Both the position numbers and the translations under genes were made by a program. Positions 28,101-36,235 of a stretch of 64,000 nucleotides of DNA are shown piece by piece (position 1 is the first letter of the stretch; every line of letters starts with the position of its first letter). The stretch lies in the NCBI GenBank assembly GCA_035508495.1, contig DATJMX010000037.1, positions 1-64,000 of the forward strand, written 5' to 3'. The notes beneath the pieces are model-generated. The model made no database searches and was not told where the DNA came from. It saw nothing but the letters and a program-made list of their open reading frames with translations. The DNA comes from Candidatus Binataceae bacterium (GTDB lineage Bacteria; Desulfobacterota; Binatia; Binatales; Binataceae).

Positions 28101-30706
28101 GTCCCGACTTCTTTGGCGACGCGCGTAACTTCCGCCGCGAACGATCGCAGCGTATCGACCATCGTGTTGATGGTGTTTTTGAGTTCGAAGATTTCGCCGA
28201 GGGCGTCGACGGTGATTTTTTGCGACAGGTCACCGTTAGCGACCGCGGTAGTAACTTTTGCGATGTTGCGGACCTGGGTAGTGAGATTCGCGGCCAGGAC
28301 GTTGACGTTGTCGGTGAGATCCTTCCAGGTGCCATAAACGCCTTTGACGTCGGCCTGGCCGCCGAGCTTGCCTTCGGTCCCGACTTCTTTGGCAACGCGG
28401 GTAACTTCCGCCGCAAACGAGCGCAGCGTATCGACCATCGTATTGATAGTGTTTTTGAGTTCGAAGATTTCGCCGCGCGCATCGACGGTGATCTTCTGCG
28501 AGAGGTCGCCGTTGGCGACCGCGGTAGTAACCTTTGCGATGTTACGGACCTGGGTAGTCAGATTCGCGGCCAGAACGTTGACGTTGTCGGTCAGGTCCTT
28601 CCAGGTGCCGCTGACGCCTTTAACTTCCGCCTGGCCGCCGAGCTTGCCTTCGGTGCCGACTTCCTTGGCGACGCGCGTGACCTCCGCCGCGAAGGAGTTC
28701 AGCTGATCGACCATCTTATTGATGACGTCTTTGATCTGAAGGATTTCACCTTTGACGTCGACCGTGATCTTCTGAGTGAGGTCGCCATCGGCGATCGCGG
28801 TTGCGACCTTGGACACGTCGCGCAACTGAACAGTGAGGTTCGAGGCGAGGACGTTGACGTTATCGGTCAGGTCCTTCCAGGTGCCGCTGACGCCTTTAAC
28901 TTCGGCCTGACCGCCGAGCTTACCTTCCGTACCAACCTCGTTGGCGACGCGTGCGACTTCGGCGGCGAACGATCGCAGCGTATCGACCATCGTGTTGATG
29001 GTGTTTTTCAGTTCGTAGATTTCACCGCGCGCATCGACAGTGATCTTCTGCGACAGGTCGCCATTAGCAACTGCGGTAGTAACCTTCGCGATATTACGGA
29101 CCTGGGTGGTGAGGTTTGCGGCGAGGCCGTTGACGTTGTCGGTCAGGTCCTTCCAGGTGCCGCTGACGCCTTTGACCTCCGCCTGGCCGCCGAGCTTGCC
29201 CTCGGTGCCGACTTCCTTGGCGACGCGGGTAACTTCGGCGGCGAACGAGTTGAGCTGATCAACCATCTTGTTGATCACGTCTTTGATCTGAAGGATTTCG
29301 CCGCGGACATCGACCGTGATCTTCTGCGTGAGGTCGCCGTTGGCGATCGCGGTTGCGACTTTCGAAACGTCGCGCAACTGAACGGTGAGATTGGTCGCGA
29401 GCACGTTGACGTTATCGGTGAGATCTTTCCAGGTGCCGTAAACGCCTTTGACGTCGGCCTGGCCGCCGAGCTTGCCTTCGGTGCCGACTTCCTTGGCGAC
29501 ACGGGTAACTTCGGCGGCGAATGATCGCAGCGTATCGACCATCGTGTTGATGGTGTTTTTGAGCTCGAAGATTTCACCGCGCGCATCGACAGTGATCTTC
29601 TGCGAGAGGTCGCCGTTCGCGACCGCGGTAGTAACTTTTGCGATGTTGCGGACCTGGGTAGTCAGATTCGCGGCCAGGACGTTGACGCTGTCGGTCAGAT
29701 TCTTCCACGTGCCGCTGACGCCGCGAACCTCGGCCTGCCCGCCGAGCATACCCTCGGTGCCGACTTCCTTGGCGACACGGGTAACTTCCGCCGCGAACGA
29801 GCGCAGCGTATCGACCATGGTGTTGATGGTGTTTTTGAGCTCGAAGATTTCACCGCGCGCATCGACAGTGATTTTCTGCGACAGATCGCCCTCGGCGACT
29901 GCGGTGGTAACCTTGGCGATATTGCGGACCTGAGCCGTGAGGTTGGCGGCGAGACCGTTGACGTTCTCGGTGAGGTCCTTCCAGGTGCCGCTGACGCCTT
30001 TAACGTCGGCCTGACCGCCGAGCTTGCCTTCGTTGCCGACTTCCTTGGCGACGCGCGTGACTTCGGCGGCGAACGAGTTGAGCTGATCGACCATGCTGTT
30101 GACGGTCTCGCCGATGCGGTGAAACTCGCCGCGAACCGGCCGCCCTTCGATCTCGAGCGCCATCTTCTGCGACAGGTCGCCGCGCGCGACCGCCGTGATA
30201 ACGCGGGCAACTTCGTTGGTGGGGGATACGAGGTCGGCGATCAGCTGGTTGACGCTGGTCATCCCCACCGCCCAGTCGCCGCGCGCGGCGCCGACCGACG
30301 CCCGCTCGAACATCTTGCCTTCCTGGCCGACGATCTTGCCGACCCGCACGAGTTCCTTTGTCATGTGCTCGTTCAGGCCGAGAACGTCGTTGAGCAGTTC
30401 TCCTGCCTGACTCATGAGGCCATGTTTTTGATATTCGAACCTGACGCTGAAATCGCCTTGCTTGAAGGCCTTGAGGACCTCGATGAACTGCAGGAGCTCG
30501 TTCTGGTCATCGGTCGATAGGGCGTGGTCGTCGAATCCGGGGCTTGCGGCGCGACCGTTGCGGGCGCGCCGCTCTCCGTTCTTCCACGGTTTCGCGGCGC
30601 CGTTCGTTTGCGCGGGCGTGTCAGAGGCGACCGCTCGCGAGCGCCGCGCTCGCGCTTCCTTGGCGGCCGTTGCGGGCGAATCCGTCGAGAGGTTATTTGC
30701 ACCCAT
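25148..30706 (-). CDS. Giant cytosolic hybrid histidine kinase with a tandem HAMP-type array
   Basis: The protein has 1852 residues. After a low-complexity head (1-60) and one divergent HAMP-like unit (about 75-150), twelve HAMP-type units of about 92 residues run from about 160 to 1235, marked by recurring GDLSQK/GDLTQK. Then come a GAF domain (about 1250-1400), a coiled coil, HisKA with H1461 ([12 protein letters not shown]), HATPase ([19 protein letters not shown]), and one receiver with D1767 ([11 protein letters not shown]). There is no membrane helix, so the HAMPs do not relay a transmembrane signal as usual. The layout resembles fungal group III (Nik1/Os-1) kinases, which carry fewer repeats. 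It is coupled to the next kinase by an 8-base overlap. Confidence 0.95.
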   Translation of the reverse strand: MGANNLSTDSPATAAKEARARRSRAVASDTPAQTNGAAKPWKNGERRARNGRAASPGFDDHALSTDDQNELLQFIEVLKAFKQGDFSVRFEYQKHGLMSQAGELLNDVLGLNEHMTKELVRVGKIVGQEGKMFERASVGAARGDWAVGMTSVNQLIADLVSPTNEVARVITAVARGDLSQKMALEIEGRPVRGEFHRIGETVNSMVDQLNSFAAEVTRVAKEVGNEGKLGGQADVKGVSGTWKDLTENVNGLAANLTAQVRNIAKVTTAVAEGDLSQKITVDARGEIFELKNTINTMVDTLRSFAAEVTRVAKEVGTEGMLGGQAEVRGVSGTWKNLTDSVNVLAANLTTQVRNIAKVTTAVANGDLSQKITVDARGEIFELKNTINTMVDTLRSFAAEVTRVAKEVGTEGKLGGQADVKGVYGTWKDLTDNVNVLATNLTVQLRDVSKVATAIANGDLTQKITVDVRGEILQIKDVINKMVDQLNSFAAEVTRVAKEVGTEGKLGGQAEVKGVSGTWKDLTDNVNGLAANLTTQVRNIAKVTTAVANGDLSQKITVDARGEIYELKNTINTMVDTLRSFAAEVARVANEVGTEGKLGGQAEVKGVSGTWKDLTDNVNVLASNLTVQLRDVSKVATAIADGDLTQKITVDVKGEILQIKDVINKMVDQLNSFAAEVTRVAKEVGTEGKLGGQAEVKGVSGTWKDLTDNVNVLAANLTTQVRNIAKVTTAVANGDLSQKITVDARGEIFELKNTINTMVDTLRSFAAEVTRVAKEVGTEGKLGGQADVKGVYGTWKDLTDNVNVLAANLTTQVRNIAKVTTAVANGDLSQKITVDALGEIFELKNTINTMVDTLRSFAAEVTRVAKEVGTEGKLGGQADVKGVYGTWKDLTDNVNVLASNLTVQLRDVSKVATAIANGDLTQKITVDVRGEILQIKDVINKMVDQLNSFAAEVTRVAKEVGTEGKLGGQAEVKGVSGTWKDLTDNVNFMAANLTKQVRGIIKVVTAVATGDLSQKFVLEAKGEVAGLAETINSMTDTLRTFADQVTTLAREVGIEGKLGGEAIVPGVSGVWKDLTDNVNIMAGNLTKQVRGIVKVVTAVASGDLSQKFVLEAQGEVAALAETINDMTTTLRIFADQVTTVAREVGIEGKLGGQAKVPGAAGTWRDLTDNVNHLAGNLTSQVRAIAEVSTAVAKGDLTRYITVEAQGELAALKDNINTMIGNLKDTTNKNQEQDWLKTNLARFSSLMQGQRNIVSVAQLIMSELTPLLDAQQGAFYTMETDAVGEPVLQLIASYGFGGRKSLANRFRLQETLIGQCAFEKKRILLRDVPSDFIYIASGMGEAPPRSVVVLPVLFEGETKAVIELATLNQFGANHLTFLDQLTDSIGVTLNIISSGMRTDELLQQLKKSNAELEAQASELNDKAKLLEIKNNEVELASLSLEEKAEQLQLISRYKSEFLANMSHELRTPLNSLLILSKMLAENENGNLTEEQVKFAQTVYTSGNDLLSLINEILDLSKVEAGKMPIERRMVRLAEIHDYLWQTFRHEAAQKSLAFEIKMDPTLPDSIFTDASRLQQILKNLLSNAFKFTASGGVVMTVKTASIERGEPMLSFVVQDTGIGISPDKQKLIFEAFQQADGTISRKYGGTGLGLTISREIARLLGGSIDVVSAPDQGSTFTLTLPTTRSGAELPILDERIRLDERFEGNIPALRDGASFEGAKVLLVDDDARNIFALRSVLEKQGMKVLHAENGRVALEILHREPDIEVVLMDTMMPEMDGLAATKAIREIKQFATLPIIALTAKAMKGDREKALEAGATDYVTKPVELEKLLAVVDYWRTGIERIAPAITQSVTTDG
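27004..30229 (-). repeat. Tandem array of twelve ~276-bp HAMP-coding repeats
   Basis: The array encodes units of about 92 residues, several almost identical. Two main types alternate: A ([18 protein letters not shown]) and B ([20 protein letters not shown]). Units 2-9 read A A B A B A A B, preceded by a B-like unit and followed by three diverged units. The similarity extends to the DNA, which implies recent tandem duplication or gene conversion inside the gene and makes this stretch prone to assembly collapse. Limits are estimated from residue counts. Confidence 0.85.
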
Positions 30707-30729
30707 GAGTTTCTATCGCAACCTTTCTG

Positions 30730-30743
30730 CGTATCGCGATACG
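30730..30743. promoter_or_regulatory. 14-bp perfect palindrome upstream of the HAMP-array kinase
   Basis: CGTATCGCGATACG reads the same on both strands and sits 24 bases before the kinase start. That is where a repressor would block initiation or early elongation. No dedicated regulator is identified. Confidence 0.35.
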
Positions 30744-30895
30744 ATTCGACTACGCACTTACCGGGGAGTTCCGCTATGGTTCCCGATGCAGGGACACAGA
30801 GTCCCGCGCGCTGAGAGCATCAAGCGTGCCGCCCTTCGGCAATTCAGCCGTAATTGGCGGCATCACCAGCTCTCGGCGATTGTTCTGGCAAATCG

Positions 30896-30990
30896 GCGAT
30901 TTTCTGAACTAAATAAAGGCTCGGCTTAGGACTGGCGTCGAGAATCCGGTAAAAATTCCCTTCACGATCGAGCAGCGATTTCAGGTTTTA
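30896..30990 (+). repeat. 95-bp direct repeat, copy 1
   Basis: It matches 33859-33953 at 92 of 95 positions, in direct orientation. The other copy directly precedes the ribosome-binding site of the carboxymuconolactone decarboxylase gene, so the repeat probably derives from that 5' leader. This copy has no gene behind it on the plus strand, and one mismatch (GAGAAT for GGGAAT) breaks a hairpin stem that is perfect in copy 2, as expected for a non-functional duplicate. Confidence 0.85.
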
Positions 30991-30992
30991 TC

Positions 30993-31256
30993 TCAAATTA
31001 CTTTCGCGCGGTAATCACGCATGCTGCGCACGGTTCGCCACGGCAGGTCTGGAGAGTCCCAGTCGGCGCGCCTCAGAAGCGTCACCGGCCCTCGATCGAT
31101 GGCGTTCGCTTCTCGAAGACTGGCGCGGGCCTCCTTGTCGTCCTCACTTGAGAAGGCCCCCTCAGCCCCACCTTGGAAGTACACAGGATTGACGTGGATG
31201 CCGCGGCCCGCGGCTTCGGTCTTTTCAGATGCGGAATCAATTGTGGTTGCAGGCTC
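30993..31256 (-). pseudogene. Possible C-terminal gene fragment
   Basis: This minus-strand frame has no stop between about 31256 and TGA 30993-30995 and no convincing start; GTG 31184 is possible but lacks a ribosome-binding site. The translation includes LLRRADWDSPDLPWRTVRSM and looks protein-like rather than random, but I recognise no family. It ends 3 bases from the 95-bp repeat, so it may be a truncated tail left by the rearrangement that duplicated the repeat. Confidence 0.25.
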
Positions 31257-31284
31257 CGCGCCTTATCGTTTGGGATCTCTCTTC

Positions 31285-33231
31285 TCAACTCCGAGGAGGA
31301 AAGCAGTATTGATTGATGGCCTTCTCCAGGTCGTTGACATTTGGATAACCCAGCCGCGACGCGGCGTTGTTCAGGGTTCCATATCGCAGGGAAAGGACCG
31401 CGACGCTTTCGAGCTGACATCCTATGGTTCCGGAAATTCCGGCGAAGCGCGTCGGTGTGGGTGTCGGCGTGCGCGTCGGAGTTGCGGTTAGCGTCGCAGT
31501 CGGCGTGGCAGTTGGCGTTCGAGTTGGGGTGGCGGTTCGTGTGCTGGTGGCCGTGGCGGTCGCAGTCGCAGTGGCGGTCCGAGTTGGAGTCGCTGTCGCC
31601 GTCGCGCTGGCGGTCGCTGTGGCCGTAGAAGTTGCGGTCGCGGTTGGCGTCGCGGTCGCGGTGGCGGTCGGCGTTGCGGTTGCAGTAGCTGTGGCCGTAT
31701 TGGTGGCCGTCGCAGTTGGGGTTGAACTCGCCGTCGCTGTTGCAGTCGGGCTGGCGGTCGCAGTGGCCGTGGCGGTCTGAGTTGGAGTCGCGGTAGCCGT
31801 CGCACTGGCAGTCGCGGTTGCTGTTGCCGTAGAAGTTGCGGTCGCGGTCGGGGTCGGGGTGGGAGTCGGGGTCGGCGAGGTCGCCTGAAACTCATACGCG
31901 CCGATATCGCACGGGCCGCCCGGACCATCGAAGGGATCGGGCCGCGGCTGACCACGCTGGTCGCAGGTGAGTTGGGTGGACGAGGTGACGGACGGCGGAT
32001 CGGTACAAGGATTCAACGCGCCCGAGGGAAAGATGCAGTCGGCAAAGGGGATGGCGTCAATCGAGATACTGCCCACCAGCTCCGCGAGGGTCTCCGCAGG
32101 TCCGCCGTTATTGGCCAGTGCGCTGGCGAGCGATGCCGAGACGCCGTCTCCGAGGGTCTGGCTATCAGCGCCGGTGCTGCTGCCGAATTTGCAGCTCGTG
32201 TCGTCGGCGATGTTGTAGCCGCCATTAGTGACGCCATTGCCGGAGCAGTTAGTGCCGGAGCCGCTGTCAGCCAGGATGGTGTTGGTCACGGTTACGCTAG
32301 CAGCGGAGTTGTTGTTGTAGATGCCGCCGCCGGTGCCGTTGCCCGAGAAGGTGCTGTTAGTCACGGTTGACGTGGCACTGCTGTCATTGAAAATGCCGCC
32401 GCCGTTGGTTGATGCGCTATTGCCGAAGAAGGTGCTGTTAGTGACCGTCAGCGAGCCTTCGTTCGCAATGCCGCCGCCATTGCCGGCGCTGTTGCTGGAG
32501 AGGGTGCTGTTGAGGACGGTCAGTGTGCCGCCATTGTTATAGATGCCGCCGCCGTTCCCTGAACTGTTGCCGCCGTTAGTAATCGTAAGATTATTGAGCG
32601 TGAGCGTCGCTCCCGACCCGACTTCCAGCGCCTGGGAACCTCCACCATCAATGGTGATGGACTGCCCGGTCCCATCAATCGTCAAACTGCCGGGCGACGA
32701 GTTAGCGATCGTCGGCAGGCTGCCGCTCAGCGTGATCGTTCCGGTGACGCTGAAGGTAATGGTGTCGGTGGCGTTGGCGGTTACGCAGTCTCCGCCAGTG
32801 GTGTCGGCGCCCGGGCTGTTGGCGTTGTTGATCGCCTTTCGGAGACTGCATAGCCCATCACTGGAACCGCTGTCATCGGTCGTCGTATTGACGGTCTGCG
32901 AAGGCTGACCGTTATCGACCGGAAAGTCGCAATTTTGCCCGGTCCAGGCAGGGAGGCAGGTGCACACGGCGGCACACGCAACCGGATCTTGAGAACACCT
33001 TCCGCCGTTCAAGCAAGGGTTAATACTGCAAACATTAACCCCACTGCACGCTGCGGCTACCCCTTGAGGCACGAGCGCAATCAGAATCGCAAGCAGGACT
33101 ACAGGCCGCGCCAAAGCCCTCAGGCTTGAGGCAACTATGAAAAACAGGATGCGGCCAAAGCGGGAACTCAGCTTCGCCCATAGACGCGGCCAGCGGCCCT
33201 CTGTCACGGCCTTTTCCGACCCCTTCGCCAT
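31285..33231 (-). CDS. Surface/secreted protein: EGF-like module, parallel beta-helix, TATATP stalk
   Basis: The protein has 648 residues. A long signal region (about 28-60) is followed by an EGF-like module at 62-101 (C62, C68, C73, C79, C86, C90, C92, C101 with NPCLNGGRC and WTGQNC). Next come [11 protein letters not shown], the usual entry to right-handed beta-helix 'choice-of-anchor Q' proteins, and repeated coils ([20 protein letters not shown] type) to about 430. A Thr/Ala/Pro-rich stalk of TATATP-type repeats runs to about 600, and a short C-terminal domain ([20 protein letters not shown]) closes it. It is probably displayed or secreted, perhaps in adhesion or polysaccharide binding. 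It is bracketed by two copies of a 95-bp repeat. Confidence 0.85.
   Translation of the reverse strand: MAKGSEKAVTEGRWPRLWAKLSSRFGRILFFIVASSLRALARPVVLLAILIALVPQGVAAACSGVNVCSINPCLNGGRCSQDPVACAAVCTCLPAWTGQNCDFPVDNGQPSQTVNTTTDDSGSSDGLCSLRKAINNANSPGADTTGGDCVTANATDTITFSVTGTITLSGSLPTIANSSPGSLTIDGTGQSITIDGGGSQALEVGSGATLTLNNLTITNGGNSSGNGGGIYNNGGTLTVLNSTLSSNSAGNGGGIANEGSLTVTNSTFFGNSASTNGGGIFNDSSATSTVTNSTFSGNGTGGGIYNNNSAASVTVTNTILADSGSGTNCSGNGVTNGGYNIADDTSCKFGSSTGADSQTLGDGVSASLASALANNGGPAETLAELVGSISIDAIPFADCIFPSGALNPCTDPPSVTSSTQLTCDQRGQPRPDPFDGPGGPCDIGAYEFQATSPTPTPTPTPTATATSTATATATASATATATPTQTATATATASPTATATASSTPTATATNTATATATATPTATATATPTATATSTATATASATATATPTRTATATATATATSTRTATPTRTPTATPTATLTATPTRTPTPTPTRFAGISGTIGCQLESVAVLSLRYGTLNNAASRLGYPNVNDLEKAINQYCFPPRS
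31450..31885 (-). repeat. Hexamer-rich low-complexity DNA encoding the TATATP stalk
   Basis: About 430 bp of degenerate GTCGCG/GTGGCG-type hexanucleotide repeat encode runs of Thr-Ala and Thr-Pro. Short-period repeats like this can change length by slippage in units of codons, altering stalk length. The plus strand shows a matching shadow frame of Val-Ala-Val repeats. Confidence 0.8.
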
Positions 33232-33795
33232 TTGCCGATGCCTTCCAGCAGCCTGAGCCGCTATCGCGGGATGTTCGCCAGCGAGCGCAATCCAAGGTGA
33301 TCTTTCCAGGGATATCGAATTGCAGACGGTAAGACTTACCGCAGCAGGAATTAGCTAATGTCTTTGCGATTCTAACCGAAACTTCCTTTTTGACTTTTTC
33401 AATTCCAACTCGAGCGTTTAGCTCGATTAGCTTTCCTATGCAATGCTTTAGAGGCAAACGCGCAATCTGGGGTGGTCGCGGGGACGTCCGCGCTCGCCTG
33501 TACCTATGCACGCTGGTCGCGGTTCGTCTGAATCCGTTGTTGCAAGGATTCCATCAGAGGCTACGTCAGGCGAGAAAGTCATGGCGCTGACCGCATGTTG
33601 CGAAAGTTGATTGTCGTTCTAATCGTCATGCTCAAAACCAATTCGCCCTTTCTCGAAAGTGGTATTCGCGGTCTCTCCGCAATGCGTAGTTGACTTTTTA
33701 GACGGTTGCTCTTCACCAGCTTCGAGAGGCGAGGGAGGAAAGTGAGCAAATGCCGAGCAATGCTGCGCGACCAATGAGCGCGTGTGAAGGCTCTG

Positions 33796-33850
33796 CAATT
33801 CCGTCATGACAAACGGAGCGTTGCCCAACGGGCATGGCGTGACGGAATTG
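33796..33850. repeat. 11-bp inverted repeat with 33-base loop
   Basis: CAATTCCGTCA (33796-33806) and TGACGGAATTG (33840-33850) are perfect reverse complements. The loop contains a smaller CGTT-GCCC-AACG hairpin. It ends 8 bases before the 95-bp repeat. It could be a terminator-like structure, a palindromic element end, or a regulatory cruciform. Confidence 0.55.
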
Positions 33851-33858
33851 AGCGGAGC

Positions 33859-33953
33859 GCGATTTTCTGAACTAAATAAAGGCCCGGCTTAGGACTGGCG
33901 TCGGGAATCCGGTAAAAATTCCCTTGACGATCGAGCAGCGATTTCAGGTTTTA
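33859..33953 (+). repeat. 95-bp direct repeat, copy 2 (leader of the CMD-SDR-VOC operon)
   Basis: This copy ends 16 bases before the ATG of the decarboxylase-family gene; CAAGGAGG follows directly as the ribosome-binding site. It therefore covers the promoter or 5' leader. It includes a hairpin GGGAAT-N9-ATTCCC (33903-33923) that is intact only here. Copy 1 lies 2.96 kb upstream at 30896. Confidence 0.85.
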
Positions 33954-33969
33954 CAAGGAGGATTCACTA

Positions 33970-34527
33970 ATGGCCTTGCTTCCGTATCTTGATGACAAAG
34001 AGGCGACGCCCGAGGTTCTGAAGATTCTCACGGCCGGCAAGGTAGTCCTCAACGTTCAGCGGATGACAGCCAACGCCCAGAGCCTCTTCGTTCAGCGCAG
34101 CCGCCTCAGCAACGCCCTCTTCACGCAGATTGCTATCGACCCCAGACTGCGCGAGATTGCGATCTTGCGCACCGCGAAGGACTGTCATTCGGTCTATGAA
34201 TGGACGCAGCACGTGCCGGCGGCGAAGCACGTGGGCGTGAGCGAGGAGCAGATCGCCGCGATCGAAAACTGGCCGAGTGCGCGATGCTTCAGCGAGCTGG
34301 AGCGCCTGGTGCTGCAGTTCACCGATGAGGTCAATGCGAACGTCAAAGCCTCGCGCGAAACTTTGCAGGCCCTCAAGCGGCATCTCGGCGCGCAGGAAAT
34401 TATCGAGTTGCTGATTATTATCGGGCACTGGCGCCAGACCGCCAGCATTCTTGAGACCACGGAGGTTGACCTCGAAGATTTTGCGGGCAAGGTCGATATC
34501 CTGGAGAACATGACTCCGCGCAAGTGA
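33970..34527 (+). CDS. Carboxymuconolactone decarboxylase (CMD/AhpD-like) family protein
   Basis: The protein has 185 residues, all helical. The CMD core reads REIAILRTAKDCHSVYEWTQHVPAAKHVGVSEEQI (about 57-92), including the YEW-x-QH pattern typical of the family members found in degradation operons; it lacks an AhpD CxxC. It leads an operon with an SDR and a VOC protein and has a strong AAGGAGG site. Members act as decarboxylases, dehydratase-like enzymes or peroxidases; the reaction here is unknown. Confidence 0.85.
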   Translation: MALLPYLDDKEATPEVLKILTAGKVVLNVQRMTANAQSLFVQRSRLSNALFTQIAIDPRLREIAILRTAKDCHSVYEWTQHVPAAKHVGVSEEQIAAIENWPSARCFSELERLVLQFTDEVNANVKASRETLQALKRHLGAQEIIELLIIIGHWRQTASILETTEVDLEDFAGKVDILENMTPRK

Positions 34528-34537
34528 GGTTTGAGCG

Positions 34538-35410
34538 ATGAGACTTAAAGACAGAGTGGCAGTGATCACTGGCGGCGCCAGCGGGATGGGCCGCGGAACG
34601 GTGATGCGCTTCCTCGACGAGGGCGCCGCCGTCGTCGTCGCCGATTTCAACGAAGACACAGGCAAGCAGACGCTGGCACTCGCGGCGGAACGGAATCATA
34701 AAGATCGGGTCCGCTTTATTCGCACTGATGTGGCCAAAGAAGCCGACATCGAGGGCATGATCAAGCTTGCGATCGCGGAGTTCGGCCGCCTTGACATCGT
34801 GTTTAATAACGCCGGAGTCGGCGGCGCGCTGGGGCCGATCTGGGATGTTGACGTCGAGGAATGGGACTACACCTTCGACGTTCTGGCGAAGGGCGTCTTC
34901 CTCGGAATCAAGCACGCGGCACGCGCGATGAAGCAGCAGGGGCAGGGCGGTTCGATCATCAATACTGCATCGGTGGCCGGCCTGAGCGGCGGCGCAGGAC
35001 CGGCCGTGTACTCGGCAGCCAAGGCGGCAGTCATCAACCTGACCAAGGCGGCGGCGATGCAGCTGGCGGGGGATCGTATCCGCGTGAACGCGATCTGCCC
35101 GGGCGGAATTCTCACCGGCCTCACCGATCGCGGAGACCCCGCAAGCGCCGGCAAGCGGATGGATTCCTTCCAGCCGTGGCCCGAGCACGGCAAGCCTGAG
35201 CATATCGCGGGCGCGGCGCTGTTCCTTGCCAGCGATGATTCCGAGTTCGTGACGGGCGAGGCGCTCGTGGTCGACGGCGGCCTGACGGCGGCCGGCCCGG
35301 ACATCTGGCAGCGCTTTGGAACCTCGCGCGAAGCCCAGCTATCCAACGTAGCGGTAAATCGCGGCAGCACTGGCGCGTCGAGCACCAGCCGGCCCGCACG
35401 CAAGATTTGA
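34538..35410 (+). CDS. Short-chain dehydrogenase/reductase
   Basis: The protein has 290 residues. The cofactor motif TGGASGMGRG is at 11-20, NNAG follows about residue 90, and the catalytic Y158-x3-K162 (YSAAK) with an upstream Ser (NTASVAG) is complete. A classical SDR of the glucose-1-dehydrogenase/3-oxoacyl reductase type. The C-terminal 30 residues (after DGGLTAAGP) are a low-complexity extension. It lies 10 bases after the CMD gene and 15 before the VOC gene, so it is one operon. Confidence 0.92.
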   Translation: MRLKDRVAVITGGASGMGRGTVMRFLDEGAAVVVADFNEDTGKQTLALAAERNHKDRVRFIRTDVAKEADIEGMIKLAIAEFGRLDIVFNNAGVGGALGPIWDVDVEEWDYTFDVLAKGVFLGIKHAARAMKQQGQGGSIINTASVAGLSGGAGPAVYSAAKAAVINLTKAAAMQLAGDRIRVNAICPGGILTGLTDRGDPASAGKRMDSFQPWPEHGKPEHIAGAALFLASDDSEFVTGEALVVDGGLTAAGPDIWQRFGTSREAQLSNVAVNRGSTGASSTSRPARKI

Positions 35411-35425
35411 GTAACGGAGAGACCC

Positions 35426-35830
35426 ATGCAGGTAAGTAAAGATTCGATCGATCTCGGCATTGTGATCACCGACGAAAAGGCCGCGCTGGCGTTCTATCGC
35501 GACGGCCTCGGGATGGAATCAGAGGGCGAGCTGCCGCTGCCGAACGGACGCATGTATCGACTCAAGTGCGGCACCACGATTATCAAGCTGGTCAAGCTCG
35601 AGCGCACGCCGACGGCCAAGCCTGAAGCGGGCGGCCCGATGCGCGGGCTTGGCTTTCGTTATTTCACGATTTCCGTGCCCGACATTCGCGGCCTGATGGC
35701 GCAGCTCGAAGCCAAGGGCATCAAGGCTACGGTTCCTGTCACCGAGTTTCGACCGGGAGTCACAATCGCGATGGTCGCGGACCCCGAGGGCAACACGGTC
35801 GAGTTCCTGCAGAACTCCGCGCCGAAGTAA
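35426..35830 (+). CDS. VOC-superfamily (glyoxalase/extradiol dioxygenase fold) protein
   Basis: The protein has 134 residues and two beta-alpha-beta-beta-beta modules. The C-terminal EFRPGVTIAMVADPEGNTVEFLQ is the standard VOC ending with the metal-ligand Glu in VEF. The N-terminal module starts DLGIVITDEKAALAFYRDGLG, with no His at the first metal position, so metal binding is uncertain. Last gene of the CMD-SDR-VOC operon; a strong hairpin follows. Confidence 0.85.
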   Translation: MQVSKDSIDLGIVITDEKAALAFYRDGLGMESEGELPLPNGRMYRLKCGTTIIKLVKLERTPTAKPEAGGPMRGLGFRYFTISVPDIRGLMAQLEAKGIKATVPVTEFRPGVTIAMVADPEGNTVEFLQNSAPK

Positions 35831-35840
35831 TCGACAGATC

Positions 35841-35877
35841 GACGGCTCATCCCGCGCGTATTGCCGGATGAGCCGTC
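35841..35877. terminator. 12-bp stem terminator between convergent genes
   Basis: GACGGCTCATCC and GGATGAGCCGTC form a perfect 12-bp stem with a 13-base loop. It lies 10 bases after the VOC stop and 7 before the end of the convergent YciI gene, so it can serve both transcripts. Confidence 0.75.
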
Positions 35878-35884
35878 GCCAGCG

Positions 35885-36235
35885 CTAGCCCATCTGCATC
35901 ACGGGGCGAACCTCGATGGTGCCGAACTGCGCCAGCGGGATTCCAGCCGCGATTTCGAGCGCCTCGTTCATATCGGCGGCGTTAACCAATATGAATCCGC
36001 CGAGATGCTCCTTCGTTTCGGCGAAGGGCCCATCGGTGGTCGTCGCCTTTCCCTTGCGAACCCGCACACACTTCGCCGAACTCACGGGATTGAGCGCCTC
36101 GGCGACGATATAGCTGCCCCTTCGACTCAGCTCCTGATCGTAAGCCATCGAATCGCGACCCAGCGTGGCCTTGTCCGTGGGCGAAAGCGCCGCGGTCGCC
36201 GACGGTTCGAAATAAACCAGGCAGACGAACCTCAT
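35885..36235 (-). CDS. YciI/DGPF-domain protein
   Basis: The protein has 116 residues of the YCII/DGPF family: it starts MRFVCLVY, has TTDGPFAETKEHLGGFILV near the middle, and ends IEVRPVMQMG. Such proteins are often encoded with ECF sigma factors or oxidative enzymes; the reaction is not established. Its ATG overlaps the TGA of the upstream phosphoesterase gene (TGATG, preceded by AAAGGAG). GTG 36238 is an alternative start one codon earlier. Confidence 0.85.
   Translation of the reverse strand: MRFVCLVYFEPSATAALSPTDKATLGRDSMAYDQELSRRGSYIVAEALNPVSSAKCVRVRKGKATTTDGPFAETKEHLGGFILVNAADMNEALEIAAGIPLAQFGTIEVRPVMQMG

Larger units (their letters stand above)
30707..31284. other. Intergenic region between the kinase and surface-protein genes
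   Basis: It holds the upstream region of the HAMP-array kinase with its 14-bp palindrome, copy 1 of the 95-bp repeat (30896-30990), and a short minus-strand reading frame (30993-31256) that stops 3 bases from the repeat. No confident gene is seen. Confidence 0.6.
33232..33969. other. 738-bp gap with dyads and repeat copy 2
   Basis: No convincing gene. It contains a 15-bp dyad CGGTAAG-A-CTTACCG (33327-33341) about 100 bases upstream of the surface-protein gene, a large inverted repeat (33796-33850) and copy 2 of the 95-bp repeat (33859-33953). Base composition is more AT-rich than the flanks. Confidence 0.6.

Noticed and set aside
27095..29524. Plus-strand open frame of 809 codons across the HAMP array
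   Set aside because: It is the complement of a repetitive coding region and repeats with the same 276-bp period; the minus strand encodes recognisable domains.
31424..31780. Plus-strand frame of Val-Ala-Val repeats
   Set aside because: Shadow of the hexamer DNA encoding the TATATP stalk of the minus-strand surface protein.
31450..31885. CRISPR-like short-period repeats
   Set aside because: Hexamer-scale coding repeat in frame with a Thr-Pro stalk; no spacer/repeat structure or cas genes.
33619..33828. Minus-strand frame of 69 codons
   Set aside because: Low-complexity composition, no RBS, and lies in an AT-rich repeat-bearing gap.
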